Assembly: GCA_023525715.1 (NCBI GenBank)
Contig: CM042009.1
Span: 126,606,819 to 126,670,818 of the forward strand
DNA: 64,000 nt
Reading direction: 5' to 3'
From: Cichorium intybus
Lineage: Eukaryota > Streptophyta > Magnoliopsida > Asterales > Asteraceae
This document shows positions 1 through 15,679 of this stretch, piece by piece. Each line of letters begins with the position of its first letter. Within the stretch, counting starts at the first letter, position 1. The translations under genes were made by a program, and so were the position numbers. The notes beneath the pieces were generated by a model. That model ran no database searches. It saw nothing but the letters and a program-made list of their open reading frames with translations, and was not told where the DNA came from.

Positions 1-4095
<4,095 letters not shown>

Positions 4096-4283
4096 TTATG
4101 TATGTGTGTGTGTTTAAAGTTAAATAAGGGACTAATATAAACCATGGTACCAATAGACTAATATCATCCACATGATTATTCAAGTTATGATGGACGTGTA
4201 TGTACTAGATAAAAAACTCACTAAATTTTTTTTTTAATCTTTTAGCTTATTTTTTATCGAAAAAAATTGAATCTATAGAAATG

Positions 4284-5130
4284 TATAACTTTTTCACATC
4301 TACAGATAGTAATCCATATTGATTCGAAATTTCAGCTAGTTGAGATTCTCATGTGAAATTAGATGTGAATCTGAACTATGTTTTATTTACTGTTGACATT
4401 TACACTATCATATGATATTGACATTTAAATCTAAATACATTTTTGTGTGTATGTGAGTAGAATTCACTTGTGAATCATAGTAAAATCATTATAAATGATT
4501 AAAATGTTGAAGTAACAAAAAAGTTCTAAGTAAATTACCCAGATCCATATTTTGGAGTAAATTCACTATACCATATGATATTGATATTTGAATCTTAATA
4601 AATTTTTATGTGAATGTGAGTATAATTCACTTGTAAATCATAATCTAATCATTATAAATGATTAAAATGTTAAAGTAATAAAAAAATATTAATTAATTAA
4701 TCAGATCCATATTTTGGAGTAAATTCAAAATATCATATGATATTGAAATGTGAATCTGAGTAATTTTAATGAGAATGTGAGTAAATTCACTTATAAATCA
4801 GAGTAAATTAATTGTAAATGATTAAAATATTGAAATTATAAAAAAATTTCTCAGATTATATTTCTAGAGAAATTATCAATATCATATGATATTGATATGT
4901 GAATATGAATAATATTTCATGTTAATGTGAGTAAATTAACTTGGTAATCATAGTGTAGTCTTTATAAATGGTTCAAATAATTAAATAATAAAAATTTTAA
5001 GTCTATTACTCAGATTCATATTTTTACAATTCAGATTCACATTGTGAATACAGACGAGCTGTATTCGTGAAAAAAAGTTTATTTTTTATATATCAATATG
5101 GATGTCTATTTGTAGATGACAAAAATTATA
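4284..5130. mobile_element. TIR element filled with ~160-bp tandem repeats
   Basis: An inverted repeat of about 40 bp is seen at 4284-4323 and 5092-5130 (the right arm reverse-complemented matches the left with a few mismatches; both contain ATCCATATTGAT or its complement), with weaker similarity continuing outward. Between the arms a unit of about 150-165 bp is repeated four times; the phrase CATATGATATTGA recurs near 4410, 4573, 4734 and 4885. There is no coding capacity. It is a non-autonomous foldback or Mutator-like element; the superfamily is not determined because no clear target duplication is seen. Confidence 0.6.
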
Positions 5131-5344
5131 AAATTTGGTATATTCGGTTTTTTTTTTTTTTTTTGAAAAAGGATAATGTCGAAAAATAAAAAAGTAGTTT
5201 TTTTTGTTATAATCCTCTACATGCACGTCGAAGTAACAAGTTTATAACCTAATTTTCGGCCGTTGGTGATTTTAATTTCGATGATCAAGATTAGTCTCTT
5301 GGTACCATGGATACAATTAGTTCCTCATTGAACCCATCTATCTA

Positions 5345-5346
<2 letters not shown>

Positions 5347-5426
<80 letters not shown>

Positions 5427-5520
5427 CATACATACATACATACATACATACATACATACATACATACATACATACATACATACATACATACATACATACA
5501 TACATACATACATACATACA
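5347..5520. repeat. (TA)n followed by (CATA)n microsatellite
   Basis: About 75 bp of TA units pass into about 98 bp of CATA units. The tract is followed at 5521 by a third copy of the terminal motif of the (TA)n-flanked element. Confidence 0.95.
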
Positions 5521-6223
5521 CAAAGTTGTAGGTTTGCGTAGGAACTTTAATTTTTGTGGGAACTGTCGGAACAAATTTAAACCACATATTATTACAAAAC
5601 CTATCAAAACAACATTGCGTGGGACATTTTTGACGCTTTTAAAATTGACAATCAACATAACATGCGAACCACTAGAACATTACATCGTACCTCTCTGTCA
5701 TTCTCACTCGATTCCATTTTGTATGTTTTATACAATCATCATCTATTTTAGAAATTTCAAATTCAATGCTATTTCAACGAGATTAGAAAACCTAATTATT
5801 GAGGAAACATTTCCTCAACGGAAGAAGATTTAGTCCATACAACTATAACATCATCATCATCATAATCTTTCAAACATATAAGCGGTGTCCAAAGTCTGTC
5901 AAACAAAACCGAAAAAACAAGCTGAGGTACTATATAAAAGTTTTTAAACATTTTTCAGTAACAATAGAACAAGAAATTTCATAATTATGATGGATTTGTT
6001 AAACTATATTACAAAACGATTTAAATAGAAACAATAATCATATAATGGTCGTATATTGATCATATTCAGTTGTAAAGTACATAAAGAAAAGGAGAAAGTA
6101 CATTAGAAATCCATTACTACAAAACATATATAAATAGATGCATAAATGCATAAAATGGATTACAAAACATGTTAACTTTCTACACCCACTAATTTCCATG
6201 CGCCATGTTATTGTTCATTCTAA
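5521..6223. other. Terminal motif of a (TA)n-flanked element, then unassigned AT-rich DNA
   Basis: Just after the microsatellite, about 5540-5580, the phrase GAACTTTAATTTTTGTGGGA and the GAACTGTCGGAACAA that follows match the terminal repeats at 1197 and 3976. This suggests one end of a further copy of the same element. No opposite end was found within the next 1.5 kb. The remainder shows no gene. Confidence 0.4.
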
Positions 6224-6500
6224 TAACTACAAATAAAATGTCATTTAGTGACACAAAAAAGTGTCACTAAAAACCCAAAAAGTGCCACTAATGGCCCATG
6301 TGGCAATCCGCGACACAAAACAAAGTGCCACTAAAAGTCTTTAGTGGCAGTATTTCATTGTGCCGCGGTTGCCGTTTTGGGTTTTAGTGACACTTTTTCA
6401 TTGTATCGCGGTTTACGTTTTGGGTTTTAGTGACACTTTCCTATTATGCCACTAAAAAACTTTTGGGTTTTAGTGGCATACTTTTTATGCCACTATATAT
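6224..6500. mobile_element. CACTA (EnSpm)-like terminal remnant
   Basis: From ACTACAAATAAAATGTCATT onward there are many short direct and inverted copies of TTTAGTGGCA/TTTAGTGACA and GTGTCACTAAA/GTGCCACTAAA, several adjoining GCGGTT..GTTTTGGG phrases. Such arrays of short sub-terminal repeats behind a CACTACAA-type end are typical of plant CACTA transposons. The first base of the expected CACTA end is changed, and no opposite terminus or transposase is visible, so this is a decayed end. Confidence 0.5.
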
Positions 6501-7399
6501 TTGCTAAAATAATGTCATTTTCACATTTATTACTAAAAAATTACATTAAAAAATAAGTCGTTTTTTTTAATTTAATGGCATATGAATTACTAACAAAGAC
6601 AATTAAGATAATGTAAAAACACAATGTCATTCCTAAAATTAAAACTAAACTTGTTTAACAAGACAATTAAGATAATGTAACAACAACAACAACAGAACTT
6701 TACAATGTGTGGTAGAATTTACAGTATCTATTTAAGTAATTATGAAAGTTCAAATCCTGCATTGGAATTGATGGCATAAGTAGCTTCGTTCTTAACGTGC
6801 TTGAGCGTTTATAAGTTGGTAACTACATTTAAATAATAAAATACAAATATATGAAAACCTTTACAAAAAAATAACAAATAATTTGAAAAAATAGAAGTAA
6901 AGTACGTTTCTTTTTTCTTTAATTCAGCATTGTACTTTCAAATTATTTGGTATTAGGGCATTGTACTTTTAAAAGTAATTGATGTAGGATTTCTTTGAGT
7001 AATTTTGTATGACATGTCATTGTCCACATAGGATGTGATGTCCATGTGTAATATATTGCTGACATGGCGATACTTTTTCATGAAACACTTTCAAACAAAC
7101 TTCAAGTTTTTTTTTTGAAGTAAACATGGAATAAGTGATATTATATGAACATTTATTATTCATGAAATTATTTTTGTGTAAGCATATTTTGTTTAACGTA
7201 GGATTTCTTTAAATAAAAAATTTAAGTACAATTTTGTAGTAAGAAATGAATGTTTGATGCTATAGATATAAAAAATTTGAGTAAACAAGTTTAAATTTGG
7301 AAGTATTTTATGAAAAAAAAAATTACGAGTTCATAGATTCATATCATAAAAGATGACATGTAAGCTTAAGTCAAAAAAACAATGTAAGATTCTATTTAC
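6501..7399. other. AT-rich intergenic DNA
   Basis: No coding frame with family similarity was seen. A short CAACAACAACAA stretch occurs near 6680. Downstream exons expected for the KH-domain gene at 7400 were looked for on the minus strand here and not found. Confidence 0.5.
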
Positions 7400-8560
7400 C
7401 TGTACGAGTTCATCACCGGGTAATGCACATGTGGGCAAATGATTATCCTTCATGATACGAATCTGTGCACTTGTGTCTATACGTATAGTTTGAACTACTT
7501 GTCCGCCTTTTCCAATTATACCCCCGATCTGATCACATGGAACAAGAAGGCGAGCTGTAACATGTGGTGTTTCTTCAGACTCGTTTTCAAGTAGTTCATT
7601 AGCCACATTGTCATGTACTTTGAAAAGAGCATCTTTAGCTGGACAGACGCGATCATTACCATTAAAATCATTTGTTTCATCACTTGTGTTGTAGATAGTG
7701 ATGACACGTTCTTCAGATCCTGATACTGTTTCGCCAATTCTGATTTTTGAATTGGTTTCGGATCTTAATTGTTTGACAATGTCTCATTTCTTTCCCATTA
7801 TGCTTCCGATTTTCTTACTAGGGCATAGTATCGGTACACAGTATCATCTGAATTGATTGAGATCTTTCATCTATTGTCTCCGATGTTTTGTCTTTTACTT
7901 CTTCCATTATCGTTGTGATCTGAGTGAGAACTTGAACGCTTTCCATGGCTGTTTGTTTGTCTCGCCATATGATGCAAAAAGGTTTATTTTCTGTTAAAAT
8001 GTATCACCTGCTTAATGGAAAACAATGAGAAAGTCAGCATACAAGAAGGGAGACAGACTACAGCTTGACAGATCCAACACCAAACTAAATCATCCACGAG
8101 ATGTCCATAATCCACATTGAGATAATCATCGTAAGTAAACTATAATGTCAATGACGACGAATCTACTACCGGTACAAACCGTGTAAAGTGTAAACAATGC
8201 GGTAAAATCGAGAGGCGTACACCATATTTTAATCTCTTATGTGATTTAAGAACGTGCGTAACAAAATTGACCAATAACCGACTTCGATTGCGATCAATAT
8301 CCTCAGTTCATAATAAACAATTCTTAACGTGCCCAATGTCGAGTACTGCATTACAGATACTGGAACCATAGAAATGATAACATTGTTGAAAATCGATCAA
8401 GCCTATAAGTATCTAGATCAAGATTGCATGTCCTGTTGAATTCTAAAAGAAACGAACAGATTGAACGTATGTAATTAGATGAAATCAGGTTTTGATATCG
8501 TACCTTATTGAGATTCGGGGTTTAGCAAATTGCGAAGTCGAGGTCGGCAACAAGTGTAGA
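7400..8560 (-). pseudogene. KH-domain RNA-binding protein pseudogene, RCF3/HEN4-like, truncated
   Basis: The minus strand from the ATG at 7968 encodes the basic N-terminus typical of plant multi-KH proteins (MARQTNSHGKRSSSHSD), then a first KH domain and the linker to a second, whose core RLLVPCDQIGGIIGKGGQVV with the GKGG loop is intact. The exon ends at 7400 at a good donor (CAG|gtaaat). A leader exon ends at about 8503 (AAG|gtacga) and its acceptor is near 8000, so the copy kept its introns and did not arise through mRNA. It is broken: in-frame TGA at 7867-7869, a one-base deletion near 7835, and TGA at 7784-7786 where the first KH loop should be. The later KH domains are missing. Intact family members bind RNA in the nucleus and act in mRNA processing and stress signalling. 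Confidence 0.85.
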
Positions 8561-9102
8561 GTTACAAGAACCGGTTGCGATTCTGGAATCTAGGGTTTCT
8601 GTTTTTGATTTTTGCCCCAAAGTCGTCAAATACAGAAGCACTACTACATTGTACGAAAAGAGTAAAAAGCAAACGTTTCCATATCACGATGAGGCCCCCC
8701 AACGTTGCTACTTATTACATAGAGACCCGCGTCAACTTATACAACGACAAAAATTAAAAGTAAAACAAAGAACTCTTTATGCCATTAAATATCATTTTGT
8801 TTGTAGTGTCTTAATTTTGTTTTCTCGCCTAAACATGTGTTATCTTCTCATTATAAAGCAATTTCAATTTTGTCTTTTTTATAACCGGTCATCCCTTAAA
8901 ATAAGCAATAAATCATCAACCACATTTCATGAAATCAAAAAGCAAATCATTCCAAACTTGAAAGGAGGACGCCCCTCTCTTTATCGAGGAGTTAAGTTGT
9001 TTGCTACCGATTTTGTAAAAGTGGATCATGGCACTTTTGATTATAATATGGTGCGTATATTTTTATGTTCCTTTGTGTGTGTATGCAGGGAGTGTGTGTG
9101 TG
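8561..9102. other. Unassigned DNA with exon-like open stretch
   Basis: An open stretch near 8940-9050 on the plus strand ends at a possible donor (AATATG|gtgcgt). Its translation (containing RGVKLFATDFVKVDH) looks protein-like rather than random, but I do not recognise it. It ends 50 bp before the Gypsy insertion, and a second exon-like stretch lies just beyond that element at 21082. A broken host gene interrupted by the retrotransposon is possible but unproven. Confidence 0.3.
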
Positions 9103-11426
9103 TGTAACACCCTGTTTCACGATTTTGTTTGATTTTTCAAATTAATTATTTTTAGCGAATAATAATAATAATCTTAAAACTAGTTATGTTAGGTTGAGGG
9201 TAACAAATGTCAATTTATAAAAACTCAAAAATGTAGAGTTATGAGGTGGTGGGATAAGAGAAATTAAATTACAAAACTCTAGGGGCCAAAGTTGTCATAA
9301 AGCTATAGTTGCATGTTTCTTTTGGTCTTTTTCCTTGAGGCTTCGTACCAGCAGCGAGAGGGATCCGGGGAGGCCTTATGGGTCTCGGTTTTGTGCTTTA
9401 GGCCCAACTACACTCACCATTCCTTATACGTATCTAAACACGCATGCACCAAACTCTAGCAAACATTTTTTTACGCAAAACCGTGAAGACAGGGGGAAGA
9501 GACCTTTGCAGCGGGAAAGAAAAAAAAAAGAATAGGAACTCGATTAGAAGGTGATGGAGTGTGGTGTGTTGCTGTTAGAACCGTGATGAGGAGGGAAGAA
9601 GAAGCAAGGTTGAGGGAAGCTTGAACCTTTGATCTTGGATTTCAAGTAAAGTTTCTTATAGTTTTGTGTTTTCTTCTTCCCACCATCCTCCACCACCATT
9701 GACCACCATGAACCACCGCTTCGGTGGTGGTTGGAGGCAGACCAAGCATGGCCTAAGGGCCGAGGTTGGATTGGTGATCCATTGATGCTCGAACTCTTTG
9801 AATTAAGTCTTGAACTTGCTACATGAAATCATGATTTTTCTTATTAAACCCTAGTTTGAATCCTTTGGTTTTGATCCTTGTCTTAAGCTAATAAGTGGCT
9901 TATTAAGCCATGTTAAACCTCTGAAAATTATTACATTAAGTCAAGAGTAATGGTTTATATAATTACCATAAAGTGCTTAAGGATTGTGAGATTAAAAATC
10001 TTAATATTGTATGATTTTATTGTATGATTTTATGTGATCGGTAATAAACCACCATTTTGCAACCATCTTAGAAAAATCATATAAAACCAATATCTTGACC
10101 ATTTGGGACGAATTTTATGTCTACGGAATATTCTATGAGTATTACATCGAGAAGGCCTTAGCCTAATTCAAGCTCTAAGATATGTGAATATGGCAATCTT
10201 CACTAACTGGTCCAGGACTATGACGAACTTTGAAATTTGTCTTGTTAAATTCATAATAAATTATACAAAAATAATAATGGGTCAAGGCCATTGGAAAAAG
10301 TTCAAGTCACGAGTCTAGTTTGTTCACACCAAAAATCAGAACCCAACTCTTTCCCCATTTTTGAGCTTTGGTTATATCTTTGAGGTGTGGTCTAATGAGT
10401 GGACTGATCAAATAAGTCAACTTTGAGAATTTATCATTTATTTTTGGAAAATGAAAATGACCTGAGGTCAGGCCCCGTGATCTTGCCTTTAGGTCTAGTT
10501 TATGAAATATTTTTCTCATAATTTAATTCAGACCCTTCCTTGGTTGAAAGGTTCAAACTTTGCAACCGGGCCAAATTTCTTTTTGTGATTGTTATGTTGA
10601 TTTGGGTTATGAGAGTAACAAGTGAGTCCTTAGGCTTACCTAAACCAAACTAAAACACCTAATGACATTATTGGTTGAGCAAAATGAGAAAGAAGGTGGG
10701 GGTCATGGTTGAGACACGGTACAAGTTGAAAGTTGGAAATGTAACAACTATAAGTAACTAATTTATAATAAACAAACTTCGTTCTAAGTACTGGCATATC
10801 TTTGGTATGTATGATTATGTGGGTGTGTAGTATTAGGCTAGTGTGTTGCCTAAAGTATGTGGGATGATTGTGTAAAGAGCAAGATTGCCCGACAATATGC
10901 ATAGAGCAAGATTGTGTACAGAGCAAAAATGCCCGACAAGATGCACAGAGTAAGATTGTATGTACAGCTGAGAGTGGTGAGCAGTCAGCAAGATGCACTA
11001 GCAAGATTTTATGCACGGCTCGAGGTGCTGAGCAAGATGGCACGACTCATCATACATTATTGAGTGGATACTTGTCAGTGTGTTGTTTGTGATGTTCTCT
11101 GCTTTAGGGGTTAAGCGTGTATGGTTGATGTACTTTGTATGTGTTGAAATTCACTAAGTCGTGTGCTTTACCTTTCCCTTTAAAAATCATTGTTTCAGGT
11201 ACACCAAGTACAAACGACGGCAAGGCGTGACGCATATACGCTGTGCTACTTCTTTATGGATTTTTATATTGGACTGATTTGTTTTCGATGATGTTTTTAC
11301 CAATGACTTTTGGTTGATTTGGATTATTGAATTGTCTGATGTTTTATGAATTTGAATTAAAGGGACTTTTCTAATGAAAAGTTATTTAAAAATTTAAAAT
11401 TTTATCTTAAAAACTGCGATGTTACA
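9103..11426 (+). mobile_element. 5' LTR of a Gypsy retrotransposon
   Basis: Begins TGTAACACCC and ends GATGTTACA, about 2.3 kb. It is followed directly by a primer-binding site. The end portion (from about 10822) recurs at 20517-21068 as the 3' LTR, including the unusual GAGCAAGATTG / ATGCACAGAGC repeated phrases and the TTTCAGGTACA motif. The start shares the AATAATAATAAT stretch with the other TGTAAC LTRs in the window. Confidence 0.85.
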
Positions 11427-11429
11427 AGT

Positions 11430-11441
11430 TGGTATCAGAGC
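11430..11441 (+). other. Primer-binding site, tRNA-iMet type
   Basis: TGGTATCAGAGC, three bases after the LTR end, matches the 3' end complement of initiator methionine tRNA that primes reverse transcription in most plant LTR retrotransposons. Confidence 0.9.
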
Positions 11442-12947
11442 ACAACTTGAAAAAACCAGGCTTACTTCAGTGAGTTTTGAACTCAAGTTGAGGTTTAAGA
11501 ATTTTCTTAGAACATTTTTACAAAATAAAGAAGTTTGATGAACATTGGATTGAAGATACTGTGTGTACCGCCAGCCGACGCAAGTGGGGGAAAGGTTTAA
11601 GTGTTTAATGTTGTTGATGCTTTCTAGGACATATGATGTATGTATGCTAGATTGCCTGGTAGAGATCACTCATTGTTGTACTGTTTATCTGTTATATGCT
11701 AGTGCTTATAGGTTGCTTAGGAATGCCACTAAGTTGTATGCTAAAGCTTATAGGTTGCCTAGAATGCTTGATTTAGCCTTGTTGCATGTTCCTTCTTTGG
11801 TTGTTGCCTTAGGATAGATTCTTTTATTTGAAAGCCTATTTAGGTTTACACTATATACGATTGTGCATTCATGAAGCGACTGGTCATCACTGTAGGATTC
11901 CTAGTATTCTAAGTATTCTAAGAAAGTGTGGCATATGCTTTGTAGGGCACATGTGCTAGAAATATCAGTGAGAAGCGAATTCGACGTTCTGGAACGGGTC
12001 TCGGGACGGGCATGGATAGGTGTGGAAGGTAGTAGTAGAGCTCTTACTACTAGAAGCATAGGATCCGACGTCGAGTTGGGAACCAGTCACGAGAAATCCA
12101 AGGAGCTGAGTGTGTGAGATCTAGCATAGTTAATTTAAATGCTAGTGCAATGTGGTAATCTTTGTCCATTCTATTGCTGAATTGTGATCATGAGGTTTAG
12201 TTAGAATGGTTTGGGTGCTGGCTCGAGTACCCAGGAGATCTGAGATCTGATGGCGACAGGGGTGTCACGCGTGTTTAGGGAAGAAATATCAGGTATGTTG
12301 ATAGGGATAAGGGGTGAGCTGAGGAATGTGTTGGATGAATAGATTGCTACCAATCCAGTCTCCAGGGAAGGCGGACCCTATTGTTAGCATGCGTAAGATA
12401 TCTGATGACCGAGAGCGTATTTCTCACTAGCAGTTGCATGGAGGGTCGGACGTTTTGCTTCTTCATGCATCTTTTGTGGGGGTGGGAAGGATTGGTGGGG
12501 AGTTGAGATCACATTTTATGACTGTGGAGCAAGTCGAGGCATTGGCCTAGGAGGACTTTGTGACGCGGTTTTGGAGGCAGTACGTGCTTGGAAAGAAGAT
12601 AAAGCGGAGTCCTGCGAGTTTATGGCATTGGAGTAGACAGCTTAACCCGTGACCTAGATGACACGGGAGTTAACAGAGAGGCGCTCTTCTGTTCTCAGTA
12701 AACAGCTTTGGAGGACATGAAGGTGATTGGGTATGTGGATATGTTGCATACGGATATCCAGAGTTCGTGAGTACCACCCGGTGGCTATTCTTGTTGCCAT
12801 GATCGAGACAACTAGGAGACGCGAGCTTGAGCTTGAGACCCAGGATCATAGGAGGATGGTTGCACAGGCTGTGTTATTGTTATGAACGTTACCTAGGAAG
12901 TCGAGAACCTCTGACTCGTGCTCAGGTCAGAAGGATGGGGACACCAG
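11442..12947 (+). pseudogene. Gypsy internal region, decayed gag
   Basis: Sequence between the primer-binding site and the inserted Copia element. Short translated patches (for example DFVTRFWRQYVLGKK around 12558-12600) recall the capsid region of Gypsy gag, but frames are broken repeatedly and no zinc knuckle, protease or pol remains. The pol region and the first ~1.7 kb of the 3' LTR are absent, so a deletion accompanied or followed the Copia insertion. Confidence 0.5.
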
Positions 12948-13593
12948 TGTTGGTGATTTGTATAACTAATATTGTTTTAACTTTTAAGTGTAATGGGATG
13001 AACTTGTTTTGACCAATGTAATCTTAATAAACATTGAACAAGTAAGGGTGGTGCGGGGGTGCACACTTGTTTAAGTTTATTTTGATTTAAAATATAATGG
13101 TATTCAGGGGAGAAGCCCCTAAAGAACAGGGATCCGGGGGCAATGCACCTGGCAATAGGGTCCAAGGGGTGGCAACCCTGGCAGGGTCCAAGGGGCAGAG
13201 CCCCTTCAGTCTATGTTGCTATATAAAAATCTGAAATTTGGAATATGAACCCGGTTTTTGAACCCATCGAAATACCCGAACTTGACCCATAAATTGAACC
13301 CGTTTCGTGGCAACTGTTTCGGGGTGGTTTTGGACGGTTTTGAAACCACATTCGACAGTTTTACAACGGTTGCAGCATATGGGAGTTATATCCCGTTTTT
13401 AATCAGTTTTGCAGTGTATACACGAAATCGTATCAATTTCATTTCTTTATTCTTAGATTGCTAAGTTTTATTTGATTGAAGTTTCGATTGTACCGTTTAA
13501 ATCTTTCAATCTGAAAGTGATTCACACGACTCTCAGTATTCCAAGCATTCTATACCTGAAATTTCTAAGAAAGATTGAAAGGTTTTGTGAACA

Positions 13594-14460
13594 ATGGCTA
13601 CCAGAGAATCTGTGAAGGACATGACCAACAAATTCGACAAGTTGGTGAAGTTTGAAGGAAAAGAATTTCGTAGATGGTAGAATAATATGCATTTCCTCCT
13701 AACTACCCTCAAAGTGGTGTACATTTTGAGTACACTCATGCCTGAATATATTGAAAATGAAACTTTGGAAGTTGTTAGGAGAAGATCAAAGTGGGAAAAT
13801 GATGACTACATCTGTCTTCGCCACATTCTCAATGGTATGTCTAACTCTCTTTTTGATATTTCTCAAAATGTCTAATCTACAAAGGAACTATTGGATTCAT
13901 TGGAATCTAAATACATGGCTGAAGATGCTTCTAGCAAGAAGTTTCTAGTGAGTAATTTCATGGGTTACAAGATGGTTGATTACAGACATGTAATGGAACA
14001 ATTTCATGAAATATTAAGGATTCTAGGACAGTTTGCTCAACACAATCTGAAAATGAATGAAGTTATCTCTCTGGTTGTTATCATTGACAAACGGCCCCTT
14101 CCTGGAAAGAGTTTAAACATACTTTGAAATATAAGAAGGAATAGTTAACTTTGGTTTAACTTGGAAGCCATTTACGGATTAAAGAGTCTTTAAAGACTCA
14201 AGAACTTGATAACAATCCTAAAGGCAAAAACCAAGTTGGTTCCTCTTCTGTGAATATGGTGGAAGGTGATGGATCTAAGAATTCCAACAAGTCTAAAGGC
14301 AAAAGGAAGTTTAAAGAGAAAGATGATAAATCTCCCTACAAAAAGGCAAAACTAGTTTGTTAGAAGTGTAACAAACCGGGTGATTTCAAGAAGAATTGTC
14401 GTCTTCGTAAGGTGAACAAAGATGTTGGTCCAAGTGGATCTAAGGATCCAGAAAAGCAAT
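13594..14460 (+). pseudogene. Copia gag, broken
   Basis: Starts MATRESVKDMTNKFDKL at 13594 and continues through a capsid region (KWENDDYICLRHILNGMS, then DSLESKYMAEDASSKKFL) to a CCHC zinc knuckle (KCNKPGDFKKNC around 14370). Stop codons after FRRW at 13678, at 13873 and before the zinc knuckle, plus frame changes, show it is not translated as one protein. It would have formed the virus-like particle of the element. Confidence 0.85.
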
Positions 14461-14529
14461 AAAGCCAGGATTCTGATTTTATGCATGATTTTAATTATGT
14501 GCAGAATTATGTTTTTGTGATTCTTGAGG

Positions 14530-15640
14530 CATTTTATATGCAGGATGATGTTGTTGTATGGTGGGTTGATTCTGGTGCAACAAGTCATTTTGCAATGATC
14601 TTCATTGGTTTAAAAAATGTCAACCAATTGAAGATGGATCTGTTGTGAAGATGGGAAATGTTGAAACTGAACCAATCAATGGATTAGGATCTGTTTTACT
14701 TTATTTTACTTCTGGAAAATGTTTGTGTTCAGACAATGTTTTGTATGTTGCAGGGATTCGAAATAATCTCTTGTCTGAAATTGTAATGAATAAGTGTGGC
14801 TGCAAACAAGTGTTGGAAAGTGACAAGTATATCTTGATATACTTGTCAAGATATGGCACTTTTCTTGGATTTGGTTATGTATCTAATGGTATGATTAGGT
14901 TAAATCGTAATTTTCCTTCTTATGTTCATTTAATTTGCAATGTTACAACTAGTACTAGCAATAACTTGAATAAATCAATTTTATGGCATGCTAGACTAGG
15001 ACATATTCATCACAAGAGATTAAAAGACATGTTTAAAATGAGTTTAATTCTTGGTTTTGATATGAAAAATGAAACATGTAAGACTTGCATGTTGACTAAG
15101 ATCACTAGACAACCTTTCAAGGATGTTAGGGAAAGCAATGTGTTGGAACTCATACATCGTGACTTGTGTGATTTTCATGCAACACCTTCCCTAGGAAACA
15201 AAAAGTATGTTGTTACTTTTATTGATGATGCATCTAGATATTGTTATGTCTATTTGTTACATTAAAAAAATGAAGCTCTTGATAAATTTTAATTTTATAA
15301 ACAACAAATAGAGCTACATAAAATGATTTGATACAAGTCTTGCGTACTGACAGAGGTGGCGAGTATATTATCCAATTTATTTCGAATCTACTGGTATAAT
15401 ACATCAAACCACGACTCCGTACACACCACAACAAAATGGTGTGGCTGAAAGGAGGAATATGACTTTAAAGGAAATGGTTAATTCCATGTTCTCATATTCT
15501 AGTCTAAGTGATGGTTTTTAGGGTAAGGCTATGTTGACAGCCTGTTGTTATATACTGAATAGAACTCCAAACAAATGTAGTAAAAATACCCTTATAAACT
15601 TTGGTATAAGAAGGTACCCAATTTGAGTTATGTCAAGGCT
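14530..15640 (+). pseudogene. Copia pol: protease and integrase region, broken
   Basis: The aspartic protease motif WWVDSGATSHF lies near 14560. A GAG-pre-integrase block follows (LWHARLGHIHHKRLKDMFKM near 14980), then the integrase zinc and catalytic regions (HRDLCDFHATPSLGNKKYV, FIDDASRYCYVYLL), ending at an in-frame stop at 15263-15265. The last catalytic block (TPYTPQQNGVAERRN near 15420) is in another frame, so at least one indel and several stops separate the parts. Confidence 0.9.
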
Positions 15641-15679
15641 TGGGGTTGTAGAGCAGTTGTAAGGCTCACTGAACCCAAA

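Noticed and set aside
4400..5040. Possible CRISPR-like or centromeric satellite array
   Set aside because: The units are ~160 bp without spacers, only four copies, and are framed by terminal inverted repeats, so a transposon-internal tandem repeat fits better.
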